Assembly (NCBI GenBank): GCA_003157745.1
Contig: PMKM01000117.1
Span: forward strand, 1 to 39,591
DNA length: 39,591 nt
From: Bryobacterales bacterium
GTDB lineage: Bacteria; Acidobacteriota; Terriglobia; Bryobacterales; Bryobacteraceae
Direction of reading: 5' to 3'
The notes under the pieces were generated by a model. That model was not told the origin of the DNA and made no database searches. It saw only the letters and a program-made list of their open reading frames with translations. Positions 14,886-24,090 of this stretch are shown piece by piece. A program made the position numbers and the translations under genes. Numbering within the stretch: the stretch's first letter is position 1; every line of letters starts with the position of its first letter.

Positions 14886-17800
14886 ATGCAACGTCTCAAA
14901 CAGCGGGCACGGCGGCCGGGGCTCGTCAGCCTGGCCTTTCTGTGCTGTGCTATCGCGTGCGCGCAGTTTACAGAGGGCAGTATCGACGGAAACGTGACGG
15001 ACTCCAGCGGAGCCGTGATCGCCGGCGCTACTGTCCGGGTCGCAAACCTTCAAACAGCCATTGCCACCGAGGTGAGAACAGACCCCGCCGGGTTCTACCG
15101 GGCTCTCCATCTCGCACCGGGAGCCTACCGAGTCACGGTTTCCGCTCCGGGTTTCAAGAAGACGGCGCTCGAGGATATTGCCGTCAACGTGAACGCCATA
15201 AGCCGGGCGGACGCCACTCTGCAGGTCGGCCAGCTACAGGAGACGGTGGAGGTGACCGGCGCGTCCTCCCTAGTCAACACCGAGGAGGCACGCCTCGAGA
15301 CCACCGTGACCTCGCACGAGGTGAATAACCTTCCGCTCAACGGGCGCCAGGTGTACCAATTGATCTCCTTGGAGGCGGGGGTGACACAGACCACCGCGCC
15401 TGTCATCTCGAGCGTGCCCGCTCCTACCTCGTCGGTGACTTTCGACTATGGCTTCATTGCCAACGGGGCAACTCCTCGAGGCAACAATTTTCGGCTGGAT
15501 GGAACGCCAAACAACAACGAATGGCTGGGTGGCACTCCGCTGGTCTATCCGTCGCTCGAGGCCGTGCAGGAACTCCAGGTGCAGACGCTCAACTACTCGG
15601 CGGAGTACGGGCGCAACAACGGCGCGATCATCAACATCATCACCAAATCCGGCACTGACAAGCTTCACGGCACGGCCTTCTACACGGGGCGGAACACGGC
15701 GCTCGACGCCAGCAACTTCTTCGACAAGATCGAGAAGACTCCGCTCCAGCAGAACCAATTCGGCTTCTCCCTCGGGGGAGCCATCGTGCCCGACAAGACC
15801 TTCTTCTTTGTGAACTACGAGGGCGCCCGTCGCAAGTACGGCACGCCGGCGGCGTTCACCGTGGAAACCCCGGCCTATCGGCAATCGGTGATCACCAAGA
15901 GTCCGGACAGCATTGCCGCCATGTTGTTCAGCGACTTTCCGGCGCCTCCCTGCGTTTCGAATATTGGCGCCGTCCAGTGTGAGACCGTGTCTTCCCAAAT
16001 CGAGCGCAGCCAGTACGACCAGCACCTGGTGCGCGTGGACCAACACTTCGGGCAGAACGACACGGTCTTCGGACGCTGGGATGGGGCGCTGGCCTCGGGA
16101 GACGTTGGCGCGGAGGAGCTATTCGGGGCTGGCATCCGCGGCTTCAAGGCGCCGTTCGACGGGCTCTTCGGCAGCCTCGTGGTGGGCTACACCCACAGCT
16201 TCTCGCCAAAGACGCTGAACGACTTCCGCTTCTCTTACGGGCGGAACGACAGCAACATTTCGTTCGGCATGCCGCAGAACACCAAAACCGCGCAACTGCT
16301 AAAGAAGGCCGGCCGGCCCTTGAGCGACTTCAGTTGGCTGTATTTCGACGATGGGACGGTCGGATTCGGCGGCGAATTCTTCGTCCCGCGCAATTTCGTC
16401 TTCAACACCTACACCGTCAGCGACACTTTGTTCCGGAACTTCGGACGGCACTTGCTGAAGGCGGGTTTCGAAATGGGCCGCGTCCAGGAGAACAGCGACT
16501 ACCGCCTGTACAGCTCTCCCCTCTACGAGTTTCTCTCGATCGACAGCGGGTTCTTTGGAGCGTTCGGCTCGGACAGCCCGTACCTCACCATCGCCACCGT
16601 CAACCGCGTCCCCGGCAGCTCGCAGTTTGGGGACTTCACCGATACGCCGCGCCATTTCCGGTGGAACCGCTGGGCGGCGTTTGCCCAGGACGACTGGAAA
16701 GTGCGGTCGAACGTAACGCTGAACCTGGGTCTGCGCTGGGAGGCGTTTGCCAGTCCCAGCGAAACTAACGGCCTGCTCACCAACATCGTTCTCGGGCCGG
16801 GCTCGGACATCCTACAGCAGATCGCCGGGGCGAAGGTAGGGCGCACGAGCAGCCTGTGGAACACGGACTACAAGAACTTCGCGCCCCGCATCGGACTCGC
16901 CTGGGACGTCCGGGGCGACGGCAAAACGGCCATCCGAAGCGGATTCAGCGTTGCCTACAACGAACCCTACTCCAACCTGTACACGAACGCGTCGCGGCTG
17001 AACCCGCCGGACGCGGCGACGGGGGTCGTGAACCTGCTGAGTTCCATTGGCACGTCGGTCAACTACGTAATGCCGCCCTTCCAGCCGAGCCCCGACTTCG
17101 CCGCTCCGACGGCTGCCAACGGGGGCATCGAGGGGGTTCAAATCAGTCCCAACGGCGTCGCGCCGAACCTGCGGACGGCTTACGCGATGCAATGGTTCCT
17201 GGGCATCCAGCATTCGTTCCATCGCGACTGGACCCTGATGGTGAACTACGTCGGAACCCGCGGCGTCGGGGGGTATACGCGCGAGGACTACAACCGGTTC
17301 AACGGCGACATCTGCAACGCCACCGACTGCAATTACTACAGCACACGCTTGAATCCCGGGTGGGGGCAGATCACATACATCTCGAATGAAAGCCAGTCGA
17401 TTTACCATGGCTTGAATGCAAGTCTGCGCGAGACACTCAAGCGCGGGCTAATGGTAACCGCAAACTACACGTTCGGGAAGGTGCTGGACAACGTTACCGA
17501 AGGCGGGCTGGGCGACTACCTGAACTCGAACGGCTACGGCCTGCTCTATGCCGGTGTCTCCAACATCGAGAACCAGCGGATGGACCGCGGGCCCTCGGAG
17601 TTCGACGTTACGCACCGCTTCGTGTTCAGCGGGCTGTGGAAGATTCCCGGCCCGAAGGGAGACGGGCTGCTCCCCAAGCTGGCGGGCGGCTGGAGCCTCA
17701 ATACGATTGTCACCCTGCAGTCGGGTCGTCCCTTCGACGTTTACTGCGGACAGGCCTGGTACAACGGCTGTGACTTCAACATGGACGATTTGGCGTACGA

Positions 17801-18260
17801 CCGTCCCAACCGTCCGTCGGGCATCAAGACCTCCGGTTTCAGCAACCGGCAATTGGAAAATGGGGCGTTCGGCGATCCGACGTTGACTTACTCGGCCAGC
17901 TTCTACAGCCGTACTTCGGCCGCGATCCGCGCGTTCTGCCCGAACGGCCTGAACTCCATTCTCGATTACGGACCCGTGAGCAGCGGATCGGAATCACAGT
18001 GCGTCCCGGTGGGGACGAACGGGGACCTAAGTAGAAATGCCTTCCGCGGGCCGGCGCTGAAGAGCGTGGATCTATCTCTGATTAAGGACACGAAGCTGCA
18101 GGAGCGGGTGAACTTGCAGTTCCGGGCGGAGGCGTTCAACCTGTTCAACCGCGTGAACCTGTACAATCCGGCCGGAGATATGAGCAGCCCCGCGTTCGGC
18201 GAGTCGGTACAATCGCTCCCGGCCCGGCAGGTGCAGTTGGCACTGAAGTTGATCTTCTGA
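14886..18260 (+). CDS. Oar-like TonB-dependent outer-membrane receptor
   Basis: 1124 residues from ATG 14886, chosen because GAGGAG lies six bases upstream and the start opens a signal peptide (LVSLAFLCCAIACAQ). An ATG at 14814 would add 24 unsupported residues. Residues about 28-110 are a carboxypeptidase-regulatory domain (GNVTDSSGAVIAGATVRVAN, APGAYRVTVSAPGFKK). A plug-like region follows (NGRQVYQLISLEAGV, NNFRLDGTPNNNEW, EYGRNNGAIINIITKSG), then a large beta-barrel ending in LALKLIF with a terminal Phe. Such Oar-type receptors are abundant in Acidobacteria and carry poorly defined substrates in a TonB-dependent way. As first gene of a catabolic operon it probably imports the operon's substrate. 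Confidence 0.92.
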   Translation: MQRLKQRARRPGLVSLAFLCCAIACAQFTEGSIDGNVTDSSGAVIAGATVRVANLQTAIATEVRTDPAGFYRALHLAPGAYRVTVSAPGFKKTALEDIAVNVNAISRADATLQVGQLQETVEVTGASSLVNTEEARLETTVTSHEVNNLPLNGRQVYQLISLEAGVTQTTAPVISSVPAPTSSVTFDYGFIANGATPRGNNFRLDGTPNNNEWLGGTPLVYPSLEAVQELQVQTLNYSAEYGRNNGAIINIITKSGTDKLHGTAFYTGRNTALDASNFFDKIEKTPLQQNQFGFSLGGAIVPDKTFFFVNYEGARRKYGTPAAFTVETPAYRQSVITKSPDSIAAMLFSDFPAPPCVSNIGAVQCETVSSQIERSQYDQHLVRVDQHFGQNDTVFGRWDGALASGDVGAEELFGAGIRGFKAPFDGLFGSLVVGYTHSFSPKTLNDFRFSYGRNDSNISFGMPQNTKTAQLLKKAGRPLSDFSWLYFDDGTVGFGGEFFVPRNFVFNTYTVSDTLFRNFGRHLLKAGFEMGRVQENSDYRLYSSPLYEFLSIDSGFFGAFGSDSPYLTIATVNRVPGSSQFGDFTDTPRHFRWNRWAAFAQDDWKVRSNVTLNLGLRWEAFASPSETNGLLTNIVLGPGSDILQQIAGAKVGRTSSLWNTDYKNFAPRIGLAWDVRGDGKTAIRSGFSVAYNEPYSNLYTNASRLNPPDAATGVVNLLSSIGTSVNYVMPPFQPSPDFAAPTAANGGIEGVQISPNGVAPNLRTAYAMQWFLGIQHSFHRDWTLMVNYVGTRGVGGYTREDYNRFNGDICNATDCNYYSTRLNPGWGQITYISNESQSIYHGLNASLRETLKRGLMVTANYTFGKVLDNVTEGGLGDYLNSNGYGLLYAGVSNIENQRMDRGPSEFDVTHRFVFSGLWKIPGPKGDGLLPKLAGGWSLNTIVTLQSGRPFDVYCGQAWYNGCDFNMDDLAYDRPNRPSGIKTSGFSNRQLENGAFGDPTLTYSASFYSRTSAAIRAFCPNGLNSILDYGPVSSGSESQCVPVGTNGDLSRNAFRGPALKSVDLSLIKDTKLQERVNLQFRAEAFNLFNRVNLYNPAGDMSSPAFGESVQSLPARQVQLALKLIF

Positions 18261-18315
18261 CAAGCGTTTTGGGAATTGCGGGTGCACGCCCCGTCCTTCC
18301 GAGGAGAAACCAAGA

Positions 18316-19674
18316 ATGAACACGATCGACCTTCGCACGGAGATTCCCGGGCCGCTCTCCATTGGCTGGACCGAGCGGCGCCAGGACGCCGTGCCGAGAG
18401 GCGCCCACTCCGTGGCGCCGGTGTTTGTGGCCCGGGCTGAAGGAGCCATCCTGCACGACGTAGACGGGAATTCGATGCTCGATTTCGCGGGCGGCATCGG
18501 CTGCATGAATGTGGGCCACTGCGCGCCCGGAGTTGTAGAAGCCGCGCGCGAGCAACTGGGACGCTTCAGCCACCTTTGCTTCGCCGTGACGCCCTACGAC
18601 GCCTACGTTCGTCTCGCCGAAGAGCTCAATCGCCGCACGCCCGGTTCTTTCGCCAAGAAGACGATGCTGGTGAGCAGCGGCGCCGAGGCGGTCGAGAACG
18701 CGGTGAAGATCGCCCGCTCCTACACGCGCCGGCCCGCCATCGTCGCGTTTGAAGACGCATTCCACGGGCGAACCCTGCTTACAATGAGTCTCACGAGCAA
18801 GGTCCGTCCGTACAAGGTGAGTTTCGGGCCGTTCGCTCCGGAGGTGTATCGCGTTCCGTACGGCTACTGCTACCGCTGCGCTTACTCGCTCGAGTATCCG
18901 GATTGCGAAGTTCGCTGCGCCCACGCCCTCGAGGACGCTTTCCGCCGTACCGTCGATCCAGGCAGCGTTGCCGCGGTGATTGTGGAACCGGTTCTTGGCG
19001 AGGGCGGCTTCGTGACCCCTCCGCGCGAGTACTTCCATGTGCTGAGCGAGATCTGCACGAGACATGGCATTGTGCTGATCGTAGACGAAGTGCAGTCAGG
19101 CTTCGGCCGCACCGGCACGCTGTTCGCCTGCGAGCAGTTGGGCATTGAGCCGGACCTGCTGGTTTCGGGAAAGTCGATTGCGGCGGGCCTGCCGCTAGGC
19201 GCCGTCACCGGACGCGCGGAAGTGATGGACGCCCCGATGCCGGGCGGGCTGGGCGGAACCTACGTGGGCAACCCGGTGGCGTGCGAGGCGGCGCTCGCCG
19301 TGCTGAAAACATTCGACGAGCAGCGCCTCATTGACCGGGCCGCTCACATCGGCGAATGGATCGATCGCCGCACGCGAGAGTACGCATCCGCGTTTCCGCT
19401 GGTGGCTGACGTTCGCGGGTTGGGAGCCATGCGGGCCATCGAGTTGGTCCGCGACCGCCGCTCCCGCCTGCCCGCCAAAGAGGAAACCGAGGCCGTCATC
19501 CAGTATTGCTGGCGCCACGGGCTCATCATATTGTCGGCCGGAACGTACGGGAACGTTGTCCGGCTGCTGCTCCCCCTGGTGATCACCGACAACCAGTTGG
19601 AGGAAGGGTTCCGCGTTTTGGAGGCTGCGCTGGCCTCGGTCTCGGCCCCGGCCACGGCTGCCGTCCGCGAGTAA
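18316..19674 (+). CDS. Class III PLP aminotransferase (GABA/omega-amino acid type)
   Basis: 452 residues; GAGGAG lies nine bases before ATG 18316. Family marks are MLDFAGGIGCMNVGH, the cofactor segment LVSSGAEAVENAVKIAR, FHGRTLLTMSLTSK, the Asp in IVDEVQSGFGRTG, and the Schiff-base lysine K286 in LLVSGKSIAAGLPLG. A Cys-rich insert (YCYRCAYSLEYPDCEVRC) is found in a subset of 4-aminobutyrate/acetylornithine-type enzymes. It moves the terminal amino group of an omega-amino acid to a keto acid and yields a semialdehyde. The dehydrogenase that oxidises such a product starts 17 bp downstream. GABA, beta-alanine or a related amine are all possible substrates. Confidence 0.88.
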   Translation: MNTIDLRTEIPGPLSIGWTERRQDAVPRGAHSVAPVFVARAEGAILHDVDGNSMLDFAGGIGCMNVGHCAPGVVEAAREQLGRFSHLCFAVTPYDAYVRLAEELNRRTPGSFAKKTMLVSSGAEAVENAVKIARSYTRRPAIVAFEDAFHGRTLLTMSLTSKVRPYKVSFGPFAPEVYRVPYGYCYRCAYSLEYPDCEVRCAHALEDAFRRTVDPGSVAAVIVEPVLGEGGFVTPPREYFHVLSEICTRHGIVLIVDEVQSGFGRTGTLFACEQLGIEPDLLVSGKSIAAGLPLGAVTGRAEVMDAPMPGGLGGTYVGNPVACEAALAVLKTFDEQRLIDRAAHIGEWIDRRTREYASAFPLVADVRGLGAMRAIELVRDRRSRLPAKEETEAVIQYCWRHGLIILSAGTYGNVVRLLLPLVITDNQLEEGFRVLEAALASVSAPATAAVRE

Positions 19675-19691
19675 CAGCGGGGAGCGATATC

Positions 19692-21167
19692 ATGTCCACT
19701 ATTACTTCGGAAGCCATGCTGACGGACGGATTGCTGTTCCGGCAAGCCTGCTACATCGGCGGCGCCTGGGTAGAAGCGCGAGGCGGCGAGCGGATCGGGG
19801 TCGACAACCCGGCGACCGGTGAGATCATCGGCGCGGTGCCGGGACTGGGTGCCGCCGAGACTCGCCATGCGATCGATTCCGCTGCGCGCGCGTTCCCCGT
19901 GTGGCGCAAACGGACCGCCAGGGAGCGCGCCGCGGTGCTGCGCCGATGGTTCGAACTGGTGATGTCGAACCAGGAAGATCTGGCGCGCCTGATGACCCTG
20001 GAACAGGGGAAGCCGCTGGCCGAATCGCGCGGTGAAGTCGCCTATGCGGCGTCATTTCTCGAATGGTTCGGCGAGGAGGCCAAGCGCGTCTACGGCGATA
20101 CCATTCCCGCGCCTCAAGCGGACAAGAGAATCGTGGTTCTCAAGGAGCCCGTCGGAGTGGTGGCCTGCATCACGCCCTGGAATTTCCCGCTGGCGATGAT
20201 CACCCGGAAGGCCGGACCGGCGCTGGCCGCCGGTTGCACGGTAGTGCTGAAGCCGGCGTCGCAGACGCCATTTTCCGCGCTGGCGCTGGCGGAGCTGGCC
20301 GATCGGGCCGGCGTTCCGAAAGGCGTTTTCAACGTGATTACGGGGAAGTCCAGCGAGATCGGCGCGGAACTCGCTTCGAATCCCGCAGTGAGGAAGCTGT
20401 CCTTCACGGGTTCGACGGAGATCGGGAAGCTCCTGATGGCACAGTGCTCCAGCACTGTGAAGAAGCTCTCGCTCGAGCTGGGAGGCAACGCTCCCTTCAT
20501 TGTTTTCGACGATGCCGATCTCGACGCCGCCGTCGCTGGCGCGATGGCCTCGAAGTACAGAAACTCCGGTCAAACCTGCGTCTGCACGAACCGCTTGCTC
20601 ATCCAGGACGGCGTCTACGATGCCTTTGCCGCGAAACTGGCGGCCGCCGTTTCCACCCTCAAACCCGCGTCTGGCTTCGAGCCGGGTGCAACCCAGGGGC
20701 CGCTGATCGACGAGCGCGCGGTCGAGAAAGTCGAAGAGCACATTCGTGACGCAACCTCGAAAGGCGCCACGGTGCTGGTGGGGGGGCGCCGTCATGCCTT
20801 GGGCGGGCGCTTCTTCGAGCCGACCATCCTGACCGGCGTCACACCCGCCATGGCCATCGCACGCGAGGAGACCTTCGGTCCGCTGGCGCCGCTGTTCCGG
20901 TTCCGGACGGAAGCGGATGCCATCTCCCTGGCCAACGACACCGAATTCGGCCTCGCCGCATATTTTTACGGCCGCGACATTTGTCGCGCGTGGCGAGTTG
21001 CGGAGGCCCTCGAGTACGGCATGGTCGGCATCAACACCGGTCTGATTTCGACCGAGGTCGCCCCTTTCGGAGGCGTTAAGGAATCCGGGCTGGGTCGCGA
21101 AGGTTCAAAATACGGCACAGACGAGTACCTCGAGATCAAGTACTTGTGTTTCGGAGGCATCGAGTGA
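19692..21167 (+). CDS. gabD: NAD(P)-dependent succinate-semialdehyde dehydrogenase family
   Basis: 491 residues from ATG 19692, preceded by GGGGAG; the frame is open upstream only because it overlaps the aminotransferase. It shows the GabD pattern IPAPQADKRIVVLKEPVGVV, then PWNFPLAMITRKAGPALAAG. The catalytic glutamate is E262 in LELGGN and the catalytic cysteine is C296 in SGQTCVCTNR. The adjacent second Cys is typical of the succinate-semialdehyde group. It oxidises the semialdehyde made by the preceding aminotransferase, so the two genes form a complete GABA-shunt-like module. A malonate-semialdehyde-like substrate is less likely because no CoA-dependent features are seen. Confidence 0.92.
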   Translation: MSTITSEAMLTDGLLFRQACYIGGAWVEARGGERIGVDNPATGEIIGAVPGLGAAETRHAIDSAARAFPVWRKRTARERAAVLRRWFELVMSNQEDLARLMTLEQGKPLAESRGEVAYAASFLEWFGEEAKRVYGDTIPAPQADKRIVVLKEPVGVVACITPWNFPLAMITRKAGPALAAGCTVVLKPASQTPFSALALAELADRAGVPKGVFNVITGKSSEIGAELASNPAVRKLSFTGSTEIGKLLMAQCSSTVKKLSLELGGNAPFIVFDDADLDAAVAGAMASKYRNSGQTCVCTNRLLIQDGVYDAFAAKLAAAVSTLKPASGFEPGATQGPLIDERAVEKVEEHIRDATSKGATVLVGGRRHALGGRFFEPTILTGVTPAMAIAREETFGPLAPLFRFRTEADAISLANDTEFGLAAYFYGRDICRAWRVAEALEYGMVGINTGLISTEVAPFGGVKESGLGREGSKYGTDEYLEIKYLCFGGIE

Positions 21168-22357
21168 CAACAGTCTCTCCCCAGGGCATGACGGCACGAA
21201 TCCTGCTGGCGTTTCTCGCCACGGCCGGCTTCTTCTACGTCAACATCATGCCCGCCTTGGTGGACGGCCTGAAGCAGGGACTCGGCTTCACGAACAAGCA
21301 GGCCGGCTTGGTCGGCTCATGCAACGTTTACGGCGCGGCCTGCGGCGCATTCCTGATCGCATTGGTCGTTCGCCGCATCCGGTGGAGACTGGCGGCCCAC
21401 TTGTTCCTTGCGGGATTGATTACGATGGACCTGCTCTCGATGCTGGTTCACAGCCCCTCGGCGCTCATGGGTGCCCGATTCCTGCACGGCCTGATCGGAG
21501 GGATGCTGGTTGGGTTGGCCTTTTCCATCTTCGCGCGCGTTACGGCCCCGGACCGCACCTTCGGCATGTTGTTCCTGGTGCAGGTTCTCGCCGGCGGCAT
21601 CGGCGTCATGAGCCTGCCGCTGCTGGTGCCGAGGTTTGGCACCAGCGTCCTGTTTGGCTCGCTGATCTTGCTTAGCGTGGTGACCCTGGCGATGCTACAG
21701 TTCCTGCCGGATTATCCCGCGCGCGCGCCGGCGCCGGCTGCGGCGCACGCCGGCCCGGGTACACTGAAGTTTCGACCGCTGGGGCTGGCACTCGTTTCCG
21801 TGTTCCTGTTCCAAGCCGCCAATATGGGGTTGTTCGCCTTCATGATCGGCCTGGGAACGCGCCGGGGCCTGCCATTGCCCTTTGTCAGCGAGACTCTCGG
21901 AATTGCTAACTGGCTCTCCATCATTGGCGCCGTGTTGGTCATCGCACTTTCCACCCGCCACGGAATTCTGTGGCCGATCCTCGCGGCTATGGTCTTGTCG
22001 CTGGTCGGTACCTGGGCGTTGAACTACAGCGAAACCAGGTGGATCTGGATCGCAGCCAACGTCGGGACCGGCATCTCGTGGGCCTTCGTGATCTCACACC
22101 TGTTCGGCATCTGCGCCCGTTTCGACCAGACCGGCCAGGCTGCGGTATGGAGCGGATTTGCATCGAAAATGGGCCTGGCGTCCGGTCCCTTCCTGGCGTC
22201 ATTCGTGGTGGGAGCGGGCGACTACCGGGCGTTGATCGCAACCGCGCTCGCACTGCTTCTTCTGGCTATGCTGGCGTTGACGATCCCCGCCTGGACGCTG
22301 GATCGGGGATCCGGCGTCGATGGGGCCGGCGCGCAACCGGCTCGCGGCGCTCAGTAA
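21164..22357 (+). CDS. MFS-family inner-membrane transporter
   Basis: 397 residues from GTG 21164, which overlaps the previous stop codon by four bases (GTGA) and has GGAGG seven bases upstream. The sequence has about twelve hydrophobic helices with a loop of Ala/Pro after helix 6 (YPARAPAPAAAHAGPG). The first helix reads ILLAFLATAGFFYVNIMPAL, and the motif AGLVGSCNVYGAACGAFLI suggests a YbfB/aromatic- or amino-compound-type MFS subgroup. Placed between catabolic genes, it probably carries the substrate or amidohydrolase product from periplasm to cytoplasm, complementing the outer-membrane receptor. Confidence 0.87.
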   Translation: MTTVSPQGMTARILLAFLATAGFFYVNIMPALVDGLKQGLGFTNKQAGLVGSCNVYGAACGAFLIALVVRRIRWRLAAHLFLAGLITMDLLSMLVHSPSALMGARFLHGLIGGMLVGLAFSIFARVTAPDRTFGMLFLVQVLAGGIGVMSLPLLVPRFGTSVLFGSLILLSVVTLAMLQFLPDYPARAPAPAAAHAGPGTLKFRPLGLALVSVFLFQAANMGLFAFMIGLGTRRGLPLPFVSETLGIANWLSIIGAVLVIALSTRHGILWPILAAMVLSLVGTWALNYSETRWIWIAANVGTGISWAFVISHLFGICARFDQTGQAAVWSGFASKMGLASGPFLASFVVGAGDYRALIATALALLLLAMLALTIPAWTLDRGSGVDGAGAQPARGAQ

Positions 22358-22373
22358 CGGTTTGGAGTCTGAC

Positions 22374-23249
22374 ATGTCACTATTCTCGATCGCAGCGTTC
22401 CAGACCGATTGGTCGGCCGGAGACAACCGCGGTCGTCTGGAAGAGAAGACAGCGCTCGTTCTGGCTATGTACCCGTGGATACGGATGGTGGTGTTTCCCG
22501 AGCTCTGTTCTTTTGGCCCAAGCCTGGAGCGAGCGGAAACGATGCCCGGCCCCACCGAGAGTCGCTACCAGGAACTGGCCCGGAAGCACGCCATCTGGCT
22601 GATCCCCGGCTCGATCTACGAACGAGCGGGCGACGATGTCTACAACACGGCGCCCGTCATCGACCCCGAGGGCCGGGTGGTTGCGCGGTATCGCAAGATG
22701 TATCCCTTCCTGCCGTACGAGAAGGGAGTGAAGCCTGGGACGGAGTTTGTCGTGTTCGACGTTCCCGAGGCCGGCCGTTTCGGAGTCTCCATCTGTTACG
22801 ACCAATGGGTGCCCGAGACCACTCGAGCGCTGGTGTGGGACGGTGCCGAGGTGGTGATTCATCCGACCTCGACCAACACCATCGACCGGCCGCTCGAGCT
22901 CATACTTTCCCAGGCGAATGCTATCGCCAATCAGTGCTATTTCCTCGATGTGAACAACGCAGGCGGGCTTGGCAACGGGCGGTCCATCGTCGTCGGGCCG
23001 CAGGGCGAGGTCCTGCACCAATCGGGTGAGGCGGGAGAGTGGATACCAATTACCATCGATCTCGATCACGTTCGGGAAGTGAGACGGTCGGGGACTTTGC
23101 GGCTCGGTCAGGTTCTCAAGTCATTCCGCGACACTCCGGTCGCGTTCCCCTGTTACCGCGGCCGATACGAAGAGTCGCCGGCCATGGCCGCCTTGGGACC
23201 TCTGGCCGATGTTACCCGGAGCGATCCGGACGGTAGCCGGATGCGCTGA
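22374..23249 (+). CDS. Nitrilase-superfamily carbon-nitrogen hydrolase (amidase/carbamoylase)
   Basis: 291 residues from ATG 22374 (TTGGAG upstream). The nitrilase triad is visible: E43 in VVFPELCSFG, K108 in RYRKMYPF and C141 in VSICYDQWVPE. The family hydrolyses amides, N-carbamoyl amines or nitriles; QxxxxxN-rich second-half motifs (SQANAIANQCYFLDVNNAGG) look amidase-like rather than nitrilase proper. Nothing in the sequence fixes the substrate. Its place next to an omega-aminotransferase and a semialdehyde dehydrogenase suggests that it frees an amino acid such as GABA or beta-alanine from an N-carbamoyl or amide precursor. It is cytoplasmic, with no signal peptide. Confidence 0.88.
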   Translation: MSLFSIAAFQTDWSAGDNRGRLEEKTALVLAMYPWIRMVVFPELCSFGPSLERAETMPGPTESRYQELARKHAIWLIPGSIYERAGDDVYNTAPVIDPEGRVVARYRKMYPFLPYEKGVKPGTEFVVFDVPEAGRFGVSICYDQWVPETTRALVWDGAEVVIHPTSTNTIDRPLELILSQANAIANQCYFLDVNNAGGLGNGRSIVVGPQGEVLHQSGEAGEWIPITIDLDHVREVRRSGTLRLGQVLKSFRDTPVAFPCYRGRYEESPAMAALGPLADVTRSDPDGSRMR

Positions 23250-23275
23250 CGTTTTCAGGGCCGCGGCGGTGTGAG

Positions 23276-23890
23276 ATGGAAGTTGTGCCTACGCAAGAGG
23301 ACGTTGTCGGGATGCTGCGCCGGACGGGAGCGCTGCGGGACGGCCATTTCGAATACCCCAACGGTCTGCATTCGAACGAGTACCTCCAGGTGGCGCTGGC
23401 CACGAGCTACTACCAGTACGCCAAGATCTTGAGCGTCGGCCTGAGCCGGCTTCTGCGGGCCAACTCCGAGATTCGGGCGATGATTCCGAGGCTATCAATC
23501 GTCGCCCTGGCGACCGGCGGGTTGCCGGTGGCCTACGGCGTTTGCGAGGCGCTGCGCGCGCACAAGGTCTATTGGGCGGAACAGGACGAAGCCGGCCAGC
23601 CGATGCGGTTCCGTCAGTACCTCACCCAGGAGCCCGGGGAGAAGGTCGTGCTGGTGGACGACCTCCTGCGGACGGGCCGAAAACTTCGTGAGTTGGAGAA
23701 ACTGCTAGAGTCCAAGGGAGCACAGGTGGTCGGGCTGGCGGTGGTCATCTACCAGCCCACGCCGCGAACACCGGATTTCGGCCCGCTGCCGCTTTACTAC
23801 CTCGCCAGGCTGGACGCCGCGTACTACCGCGGCCGAGCGTCTTGCGAACTCTGCGAACGAGGCGAGGCGCTGGAAAACGTGTGGGCATAG
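23276..23890 (+). CDS. PyrE-like phosphoribosyltransferase with C-terminal CxxC tail
   Basis: 204 residues, type I PRTase fold. The PRPP-binding signature VVLVDDLLRTGRK is at 124-136. The hood and N-terminal region (GHFEYPNGLHSNEYLQVALA) resemble orotate phosphoribosyltransferases, and the tail SCELCERGEALENVW is a CxxC-containing end found in some bacterial PyrE proteins. Orotate PRTase catalyses orotate plus PRPP to OMP. Here it is the last gene of a catabolic operon and away from pyr genes, so it may instead salvage a base released from the imported substrate. The ATG at 23276 has a GGCGGTG upstream. Its 3' end faces a minus-strand gene remnant. Confidence 0.8.
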   Translation: MEVVPTQEDVVGMLRRTGALRDGHFEYPNGLHSNEYLQVALATSYYQYAKILSVGLSRLLRANSEIRAMIPRLSIVALATGGLPVAYGVCEALRAHKVYWAEQDEAGQPMRFRQYLTQEPGEKVVLVDDLLRTGRKLRELEKLLESKGAQVVGLAVVIYQPTPRTPDFGPLPLYYLARLDAAYYRGRASCELCERGEALENVWA

Positions 23891-23904
23891 CCGTTTTCTC
23901 GGAG

Positions 23905-24090
23905 ATGCTGCGTCGTAGCCGAACGTTCTTCCCAATAGGCGACAATCTCCTCGTCAATCTCAGCGATATCGGGAGCGTAGAAGGGTGAGCCGTCATCCTT
24001 TGTCGAAATAATTGTCGGACGAAAATGCGTACCCCACGGGCTCTCGCCATGGGTACTGCTAAAGTTGAAGGCTGATGCCTCTGCCCAGTC
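23905..24090 (-). pseudogene. Fragment of a conserved protein of unknown function
   Basis: The minus-strand frame holds a well-formed protein segment: FNFSSTHGESPWGTHFRPTI, then STKDDGSPFYAPDIAEIDEE, then IVAYWEERSATTQH. After that it loses its coding look and runs into the PRTase gene. I recall such a ..SPWGT..PD...ID...YWEER pattern from hypothetical proteins but cannot name the family. The upstream part (24091-24268) translates to Arg/Cys-rich text without features. About 62 codons remain, and I treat them as debris at the junction between two clusters. Confidence 0.45.

Noticed and set aside
15270-16046. 258-codon minus-strand frame in the receptor gene
   Set aside because: Antisense of a clear TonB-dependent receptor, no supporting motif.
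18241-18315. Possible terminator between the receptor and aminotransferase genes
   Set aside because: Only a weak imperfect GC stem without a T-tract; a good ribosome site and short gap favour one transcript.
23017-23275. Possibility that the nitrilase homologue is a true nitrilase
   Set aside because: Family membership is clear, but the sequence cannot separate nitrilase from amidase or carbamoylase, and the genomic context favours amidase activity.
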